Assembly (NCBI RefSeq): GCF_943912325.1
Contig: NZ_CALTTX010000026.1
Coordinates: 1-31,995 of the forward strand
Origin: an uncultured Microbacterium sp.
GTDB lineage: Bacteria > Actinomycetota > Actinomycetes > Actinomycetales > Microbacteriaceae
DNA length: 31,995 nucleotides
Direction of reading: 5' to 3'
The notes beneath the pieces were generated by a model. It was not told the origin of the DNA, made no database searches, and worked only from the letters and a program-made list of their open reading frames with translations. The stretch's first letter is position 1. Each line of letters opens with the position of its first letter. Below, one piece after another: positions 24,622 through 31,487 of the stretch. The position numbers and the translations under genes are program-made.

Positions 24622-26139
24622 GTGTCTACCGCGCCCGATCCCCGCACCACCACCGCTTCTGGAACCGACGTCCGCGTGCGTTTCTGCCCTTCGCCGACCG
24701 GTTTGCCGCACGTCGGCATGGTGCGCACGGCGCTCTACAACTGGGCGTACGCGCGTCACACGGGCGGCAAGCTGATCTTCCGCATCGAAGACACCGACGC
24801 GGCGCGCGACAGCGAAGAGAGCTACCGGCAGCTCGTCGACGCGCTCACGTGGCTCAAGATCGATTGGGACGAGGGTGTCGAGGTTGGTGGCCCGCACGCG
24901 CCGTATCGGCAGTCCGAGCGCACCGACATTTACGCCGACGTGCTCGAGAAGCTCGTGGCATCGGGAGCCGTCTATGAGTCGTACTCGACGGCCGAAGAGA
25001 TCGATGCCCGCAACGAGGTTGCGGGGCGCGCGAAGCAGCTCGGTTACGACAACTACGACCGCGACCTGAGCGATGAGCAGCGCGCGGCGTTCCGCGCCGA
25101 GGGGCGCGAACCGGCGTGGCGCGTGCGCGTGCCCGACACCGATCTGACGTACGTCGATCTGATCCGCGGCGAAGTGACCTTCCCGGCCGGATCGTTCCCG
25201 GATTTCGTCATCGTGCGCGCGGGCGGCAAGGCTCTCTACACGTTCACGAACCCCGTCGATGACGCGCTCATGGGCATCACGCACGTGATCCGCGGCGAAG
25301 ACCTCATGCCGTCGACGGCGCGACAACTCGCGCTCTATAGCGCGCTGATCGAGGCGGGCGTGACGTCGTTCGTGCCGCGATTCGGACATATGCCGCTCGT
25401 GCTCGGTGAAACCGGCACCAAGAAGCTCTCGAAGCGCGACCCGCAGGCCGACCTGTTCTTGCAGCGCGAGCGCGGGTTCATCCACGAGGGGCTGCTGAAC
25501 TATCTGGCGCTGCTCGGCTGGTCGATCGCGGCCGATCGCGACGTGTTCTCGCTCGAGGAGTTCACCGCCGCGTTCGACATCGCCGACGTCAACCCGAACC
25601 CCGCCCGCTTCGATCAGAAGAAGGCCGAGTCGATCAACGGCGATCACATCAGAATGTTGGATGCCTCGGACTTCGCCGCGCGCATCGTGCCCTACCTGCA
25701 GGCCGGGGGAGTGCTGCCCGAATCGCCCAGTGCCGCGCAGCTCGAGTTGGTCGCGGCGGCTGCGCCGCTCGTGCAGGAGCGGGTGCAGGTGCTCGGGGAC
25801 GTACCGGGGATGCTCGGGTTCTTGTTCACGGATGCCGTGAGCTATGACGACGACGCTCTCAAGGGCCTGCCGGCGAACGCCGCCGAGGTGCTGGTCGCGT
25901 CGGTCGGGGCGCTCGAGCTCGTGCCCGAGCAGGGCTTCACGGCCGCCGCGGTGCAGGAGGCACTGTCGGGTGCGCTCATCGACGGCCTCGAGCTCAAGCC
26001 GCGCGTCGCCTATGGCCCGCCGCGCGTCGCGCTGAGCGGCCGTCGCGTGTCGCCGCCGCTGTTCGAGTCGATGGAGCTGCTCGGCAAGGCCGCGACCCTG
26101 CAGCGCCTCGGCGCGCTCGTGGAGTTCCTCTCGGCCTGA
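24622..26139 (+). CDS. gltX: Glutamyl-tRNA synthetase GltX
   Basis: This class I aminoacyl-tRNA synthetase of 505 residues attaches glutamate to tRNA-Glu. In organisms lacking GlnRS it also charges tRNA-Gln for amidation. Seen: the HIGH-type motif in CPSPTGLPHVGMVRTALYNW, the KMSKS-type motif in GTKKLSKRDPQADL, FRIEDTDAARDSEESY, and HVIRGEDLMPSTARQLALY between them. The C-terminal anticodon-binding domain is complete. GTG 24622 is the start. The gene directly precedes a tRNA-Gln gene; the functional link is suggestive only. Confidence 0.97.
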   Translation: MSTAPDPRTTTASGTDVRVRFCPSPTGLPHVGMVRTALYNWAYARHTGGKLIFRIEDTDAARDSEESYRQLVDALTWLKIDWDEGVEVGGPHAPYRQSERTDIYADVLEKLVASGAVYESYSTAEEIDARNEVAGRAKQLGYDNYDRDLSDEQRAAFRAEGREPAWRVRVPDTDLTYVDLIRGEVTFPAGSFPDFVIVRAGGKALYTFTNPVDDALMGITHVIRGEDLMPSTARQLALYSALIEAGVTSFVPRFGHMPLVLGETGTKKLSKRDPQADLFLQRERGFIHEGLLNYLALLGWSIAADRDVFSLEEFTAAFDIADVNPNPARFDQKKAESINGDHIRMLDASDFAARIVPYLQAGGVLPESPSAAQLELVAAAAPLVQERVQVLGDVPGMLGFLFTDAVSYDDDALKGLPANAAEVLVASVGALELVPEQGFTAAAVQEALSGALIDGLELKPRVAYGPPRVALSGRRVSPPLFESMELLGKAATLQRLGALVEFLSA

Positions 26140-26162
26140 CGCCTGGCGCGCGGGGCGGCGGT

Positions 26163-26191
26163 TTGGCTGAGGCTCGCGCGTCGGCTAGGCT
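26163..26191 (+). promoter_or_regulatory. Promoter of tRNA-Gln
   Basis: TTGGCT (26163-26168) and TAGGCT (26186-26191) are separated by 17 nt, the best -35/-10 pair in the window. It would start the RNA near 26198, about 47 nt before the mature tRNA. Confidence 0.55.
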
Positions 26192-26244
26192 TGTCCCTCG
26201 GTGCGAATGATCGCGGGCCCCGGCCCGAAGCGGTCAAACGCCTG

Positions 26245-26316
26245 TGGGGTATGGTGTAATTGGCAACACGGTTGATTCTGGTTCAATTGTTCTTGGTTCG
26301 AGTCCAGGTACCCCAG
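26245..26316 (+). tRNA. tRNA-Gln (anticodon CUG)
   Basis: A 72-nt cloverleaf: acceptor TGGGGTA pairs with TACCCCA, the anticodon stem GTTGA/TCAAT closes the loop TTCTGGT with anticodon CTG, and the T arm contains GGTTCGAGTCC. The CCA end is not encoded. The 3' 30 nt form the integration target of the adjacent mini-island, and the island copy of the repeat keeps the tRNA sequence intact. Confidence 0.93.
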
Positions 26317-26420
26317 CACTGATCGCTAGAGTTCCTTAGATAGTCCGGATGATCGGCGTCGAGGCGCAGCACGGCGATGAACTTCTGAAGATCCGGTGCC
26401 TCGAATTTCTCGGATGCCAT
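26283..26420 (-). CDS. Possible 45-aa orphan ORF running into the tRNA (antisense)
   Basis: ATG 26420 (minus) has a strong Shine-Dalgarno, AGGAAGG, at 26424-26430. It opens a 45-residue frame beginning MASEKFEAPDLQKFIAVLRL. The last third is antisense to tRNA-Gln and the attachment repeat, so the natural C-terminus may have been replaced when the element integrated. I do not recognise the family. The RBS suggests that translation did or does occur. It may be a remnant of a larger island gene. Confidence 0.35.
   Translation of the reverse strand: MASEKFEAPDLQKFIAVLRLDADHPDYLRNSSDQCWGTWTRTKNN
26287..26320 (+). repeat. Left attachment repeat (attL) within tRNA-Gln
   Basis: This 34-bp sequence, beginning TTGTTCTTGG and ending CCCCAGCACT, is identical to 27565-27598. 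It covers the 3' part of tRNA-Gln plus 4 nt beyond the gene. Duplication of a tRNA 3' end flanking foreign DNA is the hallmark of tyrosine-recombinase integration. Confidence 0.85.
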
Positions 26421-26569
26421 TTTCCTTCCTCCGGCTCGGGCGCATCATGTCGGGATGCGCCATCGCGATCAATTCTCGCGGAGCACGTCGGTTTCCGCCC
26501 AACTGCTGGTCAGGGAAGTGCCTGGGCGCGGCGCGTGCACAGCGCCCCACCAGGAGGGAGTCGGCACGA

Positions 26570-26575
26570 TAGAAT
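26570..26575 (+). promoter_or_regulatory. -10 box of the Fic operon
   Basis: TAGAAT matches the -10 consensus well and lies 32 nt before ATG 26608, leaving room for a short leader containing the GGAGG at about 26596-26600. No clear -35 is present. Confidence 0.45.
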
Positions 26576-26607
26576 GAAGGCGACCCTGTTCTTCCGGAGG
26601 TGAGCAT

Positions 26608-26763
26608 ATGAAGCGCAAGGACGTCACTCGTGAGGCGCTTCATCGTGCCGCTCTGCGTTCCACGCGGGCGTCGGCAGCGTTGGAGAACAGATCGGTGCCG
26701 GTCGGTGTCACTCGCTCTGAACGGGTCGAGCGCTTCCTCGCCGCGCGCAAGCAGCGCGTTTGA
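26608..26763 (+). CDS. Fic antitoxin (class I, VbhA-like)
   Basis: This 51-residue basic protein begins MKRKDVTREALHRAALR. Residues 22-27 read SAALEN, an exact match to the (S/T)xxxE(G/N) inhibitory motif by which class I Fic antitoxins push a glutamate into the toxin's ATP site. Size, position before the toxin and the 1-nt stop/start overlap (TGATG, 26761-26765) all fit a FicTA module. GGAGG lies upstream of ATG 26608. It is too short for routine gene calling and easily missed. Confidence 0.72.
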   Translation: MKRKDVTREALHRAALRSTRASAALENRSVPVGVTRSERVERFLAARKQRV

Positions 26764-27404
26764 TGGGTGTTGAGCCCGGCTACGGCGAAACGCCGTTGGA
26801 CCCGGAAGAAGCAGACGCCCTCACCCCGCAGGCTCGTGAGATCTTCGGCGACGAGCCGAAGAAGATCGACCTCTACGAGGCCGAGCAGGCGATCAACGAT
26901 GAAGTCAGCATCGCGTTGCTCGATGACATCGCCGACGGGCGACTCGTGCTCGCTGATATCCTCACGGACGCGTTCCTCCGTGACCTGCATCAGAAGCTCT
27001 ACGGAGACCTGTGGACGTGGGCAGGTCGGTACCGAACGCGCGATCTCAATATCGGCGTCGCACCCGAGCACATCGCCGTCGAGCTCCGCGGGTCGCTCGA
27101 CAACATCCGGTACCGGTGGGAGCACACCGACGACTGGACAGCACGCGAACTCGGCATCGCCGTGCATGCCGAGACCGTCCGCATCCACGGCTTCGTCGAC
27201 GGGAATGGGCGAACAACGCGCCTGCTCGCCGACCTGGTGTTCCTCGCCGCGCAAGACGCGGAGGCGATCGCAGAGACGTACGACTGGGACATCGACAAGC
27301 GCCGATACATCGCCTTGCTGCGCGAGTACGACCTCACCAGAGATCCGAAACCGCTCGCCGCGTTCGTGCCCGTCCAACGGCTCGATGACATCGAGAACCG
27401 GTGA
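26763..27404 (+). CDS. Fic-domain AMP-transferase toxin
   Basis: This 213-residue Fic protein carries the core motif HGFVDGNGRTTR (in HAETVRIHGFVDGNGRTTRL), matching HxFx(D/E)GNGRxxR with the catalytic histidine and both arginines. GDLWTWAGRYRTRDLNIG upstream is the usual Fic flap region. Class I Fic toxins AMPylate bacterial targets such as gyrase and topoisomerase IV; the target here is unknown. There is no inhibitory motif within the toxin itself, consistent with a separate antitoxin. Start ATG 26763 overlaps the antitoxin stop. It lies inside a tRNA-Gln mini-island and ends over one of two GGTGACCAGA repeats. Confidence 0.9.
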   Translation: MGVEPGYGETPLDPEEADALTPQAREIFGDEPKKIDLYEAEQAINDEVSIALLDDIADGRLVLADILTDAFLRDLHQKLYGDLWTWAGRYRTRDLNIGVAPEHIAVELRGSLDNIRYRWEHTDDWTARELGIAVHAETVRIHGFVDGNGRTTRLLADLVFLAAQDAEAIAETYDWDIDKRRYIALLREYDLTRDPKPLAAFVPVQRLDDIENR

Positions 27405-27564
27405 CCAGATTGGTGACCAGAAACCTTCCCGAGAGGCGCGAATCAGCCCGAATCACTGCGTAGCTGTCGGTAGCCCGCGGTAGACTCGACCCCATGAGAT
27501 CCCTGAAATTACGGGGAACTCCACCGATTCGGGGCTTCGCCCAGACGGGCCAGGCGGCTCTCAG

Positions 27565-27598
27565 TTGTTCTTGGTTCGAGTCCAGGTACCCCAGCACT
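27565..27598 (+). repeat. Right attachment repeat (attR)
   Basis: A perfect 34-bp copy of the tRNA-Gln 3' end (26287-26320). With one mismatch the similarity extends 4 bp upstream (TCA at 27561-27563). It has no cloverleaf of its own. Confidence 0.85.
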
Positions 27599-27791
27599 AA
27601 AATTTGCGTCGTTCCGTGGGGCAATCGTCCTGGCAACCCGCTTTGGGCATGCTGAAGCGTGGTAGCACCACCGCGGTTCCCGGCCGTCGGTGCGGCACGT
27701 GGTTCCCCGGGAGCTTGGGGACGCGGGTGCCTACGAGCGTTGCCACCACGGTGAACGGGTGGACTGACATATACCGGTCGGTGGGTGTCGA

Positions 27792-27797
27792 TACGAT
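27792..27797 (+). promoter_or_regulatory. -10 candidate upstream of the DUF4240-like gene
   Basis: TACGAT lies 26 nt before GTG 27824. An ATG exactly 6 nt downstream opens only an 11-codon frame. The region 27599-27823 otherwise shows no gene. Confidence 0.35.
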
Positions 27798-27823
27798 GAG
27801 CGGATGGATCGCTCTGGGGTGAC

Positions 27824-28618
27824 GTGTTCGGCCGCGTGATCCGCACTTTGGAGCGGACGCCACGGCTTGCGTACGAGCGATTCTGGATCGGCGCGGAACC
27901 GGCGCCGCACGCGCCTCCGCCTCGGTGGCGCGAGCTCGACGTGATCGGGAGTCGCGACTTCTCTGGGCCGCCGGCCGGACCGTTACTGCTCTGGGACGAA
28001 CCGGTGGGCGGGTCCGCCGATTTATCGATGCTGCAGTCGGACTATTTTTACGGGAATCTGGCCGTGTACGCGCCTGACCCGGAGCCGGATCGTTTCGATA
28101 CTCGTGGTGAAGCGCCGTTAGCTGACGATGAATTCTGGCCGGTCCTCGACAAGCTCAACGGGAGACTCTCTCAGTCCGCGATCGCCTCGGCGGAGCGCGA
28201 GTTGTCGTTGCGTGATGTGGACTTCATCTTGCGTTGCCAAGAGAGCGTCGCGCAGCGGGCCGTTGCTCTTATTCGCCGGTTCGAGGGAACGGATCGCGGC
28301 GACCAGGTTCGTGGTGCTGGCGCTCTCCACGTGATCGGAGCGATCATCGGCGCGGGGCGCGATGCCTACGAGTACTCGCTCGCGAACCCTGACGATTACG
28401 TCGATAGCAGTGTCTCCGACAACTCCTTCCTGGTGCTCTTCCTCGGGCACGGCACCTTGAGGCGGAAACTGAAGCGTCCGGTAAACGTGACGTCATCCTT
28501 CACTCCCGAGCATCGCCGAATCCTCCATCGCGTCGCTGACGAGCGGACGGCGCGCCACCACGGCTCATGCACAATCAGGCTGGGGCGCGGACGTCGTTGC
28601 AGCGCAGCTCGGCGATGA
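27824..28618 (+). CDS. DUF4240-like protein of unknown function, probably frameshifted
   Basis: This 264-residue frame starts at GTG 27824 with a GGGGTG just upstream. The middle part, DDEFWPVLDKLNGRLSQSAI then HVIGAIIGAGRDAYEYSLAN, resembles the layout of DUF4240 proteins (EFW near the start, AGR-Y-LxxP later). That is a weak, recalled similarity. Codon use is less GC-rich than the surroundings (for example TTTTTA near 28045), suggesting transfer. The last 20 or so residues, after ERTARHH, look non-coding and Arg-rich, and coding bias switches to another frame near 28565-28580. The gene probably continued into the next ORF before a frameshift. Confidence 0.55.
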   Translation: MFGRVIRTLERTPRLAYERFWIGAEPAPHAPPPRWRELDVIGSRDFSGPPAGPLLLWDEPVGGSADLSMLQSDYFYGNLAVYAPDPEPDRFDTRGEAPLADDEFWPVLDKLNGRLSQSAIASAERELSLRDVDFILRCQESVAQRAVALIRRFEGTDRGDQVRGAGALHVIGAIIGAGRDAYEYSLANPDDYVDSSVSDNSFLVLFLGHGTLRRKLKRPVNVTSSFTPEHRRILHRVADERTARHHGSCTIRLGRGRRCSAARR

Positions 28619-28625
28619 CCCGACC

Positions 28626-29021
28626 TTGGAACAGATCCACGCCCTCGTGAGCAGTGGGAACCTTTCAAGTGAGGGGCATGAAGCTGTTCGTACGTACAGG
28701 CTTCCACCACAGCTGCGTGCGGACGCGGCGAGCCTTGTGGGCGTGACACTGTACGGTGCGCGAGCGCTGGTGGACTGCGGCGGGGAGATTCGAATGCGGA
28801 TCGTCTTCGCCGATGGGCCGCGCGATACTGACGATATGCGGCCGGCATTCCGCGCCCCGATCGAGGCGTTTGGAGGCGCAATCTGTTCTCCGATCGAGAT
28901 CACTCCTCACGGGTACGGTTACCCCATGAACACCGACGTCTTCGTGATCAAACGACGATTCAACGGGACTCGCGAGAGCTACATCAGCAGATTCGTCGAT
29001 CCAAGCCGACAGGGCCGCTGA
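28626..29021 (+). CDS. Conserved-looking hypothetical, likely 3' part of a frameshifted gene
   Basis: This frame has no convincing start (TTG 28626, GTG 28647). It is well coded from about 28578, where it reads GWGADVVAAQLGDDPTLEQI, then YRLPPQLRADAASLVGV and DDMRPAFRAPIEAFGGAICS. It ends in TNTDVF-type residues and a TGA at 29019. The in-frame coding signal before any start codon, together with the upstream gene losing its signal at the same place, suggests one broken gene spanning 27824-29021. Function unknown. A NERD-nuclease fragment on the other strand begins 4 nt after its stop. Confidence 0.45.
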   Translation: MEQIHALVSSGNLSSEGHEAVRTYRLPPQLRADAASLVGVTLYGARALVDCGGEIRMRIVFADGPRDTDDMRPAFRAPIEAFGGAICSPIEITPHGYGYPMNTDVFVIKRRFNGTRESYISRFVDPSRQGR

Positions 29022-29024
29022 GAG

Positions 29025-29153
29025 GTCCTCGTATTCGACGAAGCTCGGGGCTTTCACTTCGCTGACGAGCATGTCGCGGCCCGGCACGAGCACGATGAAA
29101 TCGGCTTCGCTGGCGAGGGCCGTCGCACGGCGCCCGACGCTCGACGAGTGGAT
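29025..29153 (-). pseudogene. NERD-type nuclease fragment
   Basis: On the minus strand about 43 residues read IHSSSVGRRATALASEADFI, then VLVPGRDMLVSEVKAPSFVE and YED. The pattern E-x-D-hydrophobic followed by ExK is the catalytic core of NERD/nuclease-related domains, which are found in defence helicases and plasmid genes. Similarity stops abruptly at 29025, and there is no start region beyond 29153. It is therefore an internal fragment with both ends lost. Confidence 0.45.
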
Positions 29154-29209
29154 GTCGGAGGTCCCTCGTAGCGTGAGGAACAGCCGAGAGCCGCTTGGAG
29201 GAGAAGAAC

Positions 29210-29416
29210 GTGGCACAGGGACTCACCAGCACGCAAGAGATCGTCGAGGTGCGCATCAGCAGCTTCATGCGCGGCTCGATCACAGACGCCCTCACGGCCG
29301 AACTCGCCGAGCGGCCCGAGCATCGGATCATCGCTCTCTCGACCGTCGCGGGCGGCGACGAGGCGAACGGCGTCATCCGCGCCGTCGCCGTCATCGAGTA
29401 CCTGACGGCGCCGTGA
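29210..29416 (+). CDS. Small protein of unknown function (68 aa)
   Basis: GTG 29210 follows the strong Shine-Dalgarno GGAGGAGA (about 29198-29205). The product begins MAQGLTSTQEIVEVRISSFM and has an alternating hydrophobic pattern later (HRIIALSTV, IRAVAVIEYLTAP), suggesting a small alpha/beta fold. I do not recognise the family. It sits at the edge of the mosaic region, just before cspA, and could be a resident gene or the last accessory one. Confidence 0.55.
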   Translation: MAQGLTSTQEIVEVRISSFMRGSITDALTAELAERPEHRIIALSTVAGGDEANGVIRAVAVIEYLTAP

Positions 29417-29926
29417 CCTATCGGCCTTGCGACGCGATGCGCTAGACTTGACGCAGGTAATTGAAGTTGTGTTTCTGCTGGGCGCTTCGCTCAGACCGGC
29501 TTCGGGGCCCGATACGTCGGGTAGGTATTCAGTTCAGTTTCTCCGCTCGCGACAAAGCTGCCGCGGGTTTCGTTTTTCGATTGGTTTCTCATCTCTTTTT
29601 CTGCAGTCCTCGCTCCACCCCCGACCGTCCTCTGGCGCCAAGCCTCCGACGACGTCCACGTCGCCACGATCGATGGCGAATTCGCCGGCTTCATCGCCGA
29701 AGACGAGAACAATGGATGCTTCGTCCCGCACGACGCCCATTCCCGCGCCCTCCCCGCCGCGACCTCGCTCGACGAGGCTCGCGCTGCGCTCGTGCGCGCC
29801 ATAACCAGCGCGCGCACCCCGGCCCCCGGCATCTCGTCGCTCGCCGGCCTTCACACTCCGCGGCGGCGACGTCGCCGCGGTCACCCGGATCACTCCCGTG
29901 GTCCCAAACAACGAAAGAATGACGTC
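29417..29926 (+). other. 510-bp cspA leader region with start-less coding stretch
   Basis: No complete gene is visible. A -10 candidate TAGACT (29443-29448) would give a cspA leader of about 470 nt, whose first part (29550-29610) is T-rich. From about 29624 to 29820 the cspA reading frame looks coding (VLWRQASDDVHVATIDGEFA, then GFIAEDENNG and SLDEARAAL) but has no ATG, GTG or TTG start. It stays open without a stop into cspA. A hairpin, CCGCGGCG-N7-CGCCGCGG, lies at 29858-29880. Confidence 0.5.
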
Positions 29927-30130
29927 ATGGCCACAGGCACAGTCAAATGGTTCAACTCCGACAAGGGCTTCGGCTTCATCGCTCCCGATGATGGCTCGGC
30001 CGACCTGTTCGCGCACTTCACCGCGATCAACAGCTCGGGCTACCGCAGCCTCGAAGAGAACCAGAAGGTCAGCTTCGACGCCGAGCGCGGCCCCAAGGGC
30101 ATGCAGGCAGCGAACATCCAGGTCATCTGA
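29927..30130 (+). CDS. Cold-shock protein, CspA family
   Basis: This single-domain cold-shock protein of 67 residues binds single-stranded RNA/DNA and melts mRNA structure at low temperature. It has the RNP1 motif KGFGFIAPDDG and RNP2-like DLFAHFTAI, with GTVKWFNSD at the start. ATG 29927 is chosen because the family begins MA-GTVKWF. The frame is open far upstream (see the leader entry). The RBS is weak (GAAAGA). A long leader with a hairpin suggests post-transcriptional control, as for other csp genes. A strong terminator follows. Confidence 0.95.
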   Translation: MATGTVKWFNSDKGFGFIAPDDGSADLFAHFTAINSSGYRSLEENQKVSFDAERGPKGMQAANIQVI

Positions 30131-30142
30131 CCCGCGACTTCT

Positions 30143-30184
30143 GAACCGGCGCCGCTCGACCTCACGGTCGGGAGGCGCCGGTTC
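30143..30184 (+). terminator. Strong terminator after the cold-shock gene
   Basis: GAACCGGCGCC (30143-30153) and GGCGCCGGTTC (30174-30184) form a perfect 11-bp stem. An inner CGACC/GGTCG stem lies within the loop. It begins 12 nt after the csp stop and is the most convincing terminator in the window. Confidence 0.75.
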
Positions 30185-30204
30185 TGCATATTCCCGCCCC
30201 TCGT

Positions 30205-30220
30205 ATGCCGCACGCGGTAT
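30205..30220. promoter_or_regulatory. Operator-like inverted repeat upstream of the desaturase
   Basis: ATGCCGC-AC-GCGGTAT is an inverted repeat with one mismatch, about 90 bp before the desaturase coding signal. It resembles the MarR operator at 3703-3721 in its GCGGTATG half. Function unproven. Confidence 0.3.
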
Positions 30221-30307
30221 GAGAGCTGGCCTAGCGTCGGCCGTAGCAGCCGGTCACGCCCCGAGAATTCGCTTGGAGCGCTCACGATCCGGCTTCGCAG
30301 AGACGCG

Positions 30308-31428
30308 GTGATTTCATCTCCTCCACCATCGCTGGCACCGTCAGCACGCTCGGTTCGATCCGTCAGACGTACGCCCGCAAGGAGGACTTCCCGCCGATCG
30401 CGCACGCCTATACCAAGCTCTCTCAGACGGTCCGCGAGACCGGCCTCTTGCGCCGCAGCCCCTGGTTCTACAGCCTCACGGGCGCTCTGATCGCCCTCGG
30501 CTTCGCCGGCACGATCGCCGGGTCGATCCTGCTCGGCGACAGCTGGTTCCAGCTGGTCATGGCCGCAGCCCTCGGCATCCTCTTCACACAGGTCGCCTTT
30601 CTCGCGCACGAAGCCGGCCACCGCCAGATCCTCTCGGGCGGCCCCGCGAACGACCGGCTCGCGCGCGTGCTCGCCGCCGGTGTCGTCGGCATCAGTTACT
30701 CGTGGTGGGACGCCAAGCACAGCCGCCACCACGCCAACCCCAACCGGGTCGGCAAAGACCCCGACATCGAGGTCGACACGATCTCGTTCCTCGATGAGGA
30801 CGCCGTGCAGTCTCGCGGTCTGCGACGTCTCATCACTCAGCGTCAGGGGTGGCTGTTCTTTCCGCTCCTGACCTTCGAGGGCCTCAACCTGCACGTGCAG
30901 GGCGTGCGTCACCTCGTCAGCCGCGGACCGGTCAAGGCCCGTCGCACCGAACTCGCTCTGCTCGCGGCGCGCTTCTCGCTCGTGCTGACGCCGATCTTCG
31001 TGTTCCTGCCGCTCGGCATGGCGTTCGCATTCACGGGCGTCATGCTCGCCGTCTTCGGTGTCTACATGGGCGCGTCGTTCGCCCCCAACCACAAGGGCAT
31101 GCCGATCATCGCGCCCGACGCGCGGATCGACTTTTTCACGAAGCAGGTGCGCACGTCGCGCAACATCCGGGGCGGCTGGTGGGCGACGGCGCTCATGGGC
31201 GGGCTGAACTACCAGATCGAGCACCACCTGTTCCCGAGCATGGCCCGCCCCCAGCTCGCGAAGGCTCGCGAGATCGTGCGCGAGTACTGCGAGACCCACA
31301 GCGTGCCCTACACCGAGACCTCGCTGTGGCGGTCGTACGCGATCGTCATCGAGTACCTCAACCGCGTGGGTCTCGCGGCGCGCGACCCGTTCGACTGCCC
31401 CATGGTCGCAGAGTTTCGCCGCGGCTGA
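30308..31428 (+). CDS. Membrane fatty acid desaturase (start region possibly frameshifted)
   Basis: This acyl-lipid/acyl-CoA desaturase inserts a double bond using a di-iron centre. All three histidine boxes are present: HEAGHRQ, HSRHH and QIEHHLF. Helices FYSLTGALIALGFAGTIAGS and LVMAAALGILFTQVAFLAHE surround the first. The coding frame (starting at 30316 or earlier) reads ISSTIAGTVSTLGSIRQTYA, typical for the family, but no ATG, GTG or TTG precedes it in frame. The first is TTG 30448, which would remove about 45 conserved residues. GTG 30308 is in another frame and would join if 2 nt were removed or 1 added near 30317. Either the gene is frameshifted, or the sequence has an error, or initiation is at a rare ATC. 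Confidence 0.85.
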
Positions 31429-31487
31429 GACCCGAGCCGGACGCCTAAGCCGCGAACCCGAGCCGGCGGGCGGCCGCGACGGTGCGC

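Larger units (their letters stand above)
26287..27598. mobile_element. Mini genomic island at tRNA-Gln carrying a Fic toxin-antitoxin pair
   Basis: The 1,278-bp unit (start of one repeat to start of the other) is bounded by perfect 34-bp repeats derived from tRNA-Gln. Inside are a 45-aa orphan ORF, a Fic antitoxin/toxin pair and, near the right end, two GGTGACCAGA direct repeats (27399-27420) that could be recombinase arm sites. No integrase is present, so it is either a decayed remnant or an element mobilised in trans. The toxin-antitoxin pair may have stabilised it. Confidence 0.7.

Noticed and set aside
27804..27839. 11-codon frame 6 nt after a -10 box
   Set aside because: The spacing mimics the leaderless genes, but the product is too short and ends before the real gene; probably chance.
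27334..27846. Minus-strand frame across attR reading LGYLDSNQEQL
   Set aside because: This phrase is the familiar false translation of a tRNA 3' end on the opposite strand.
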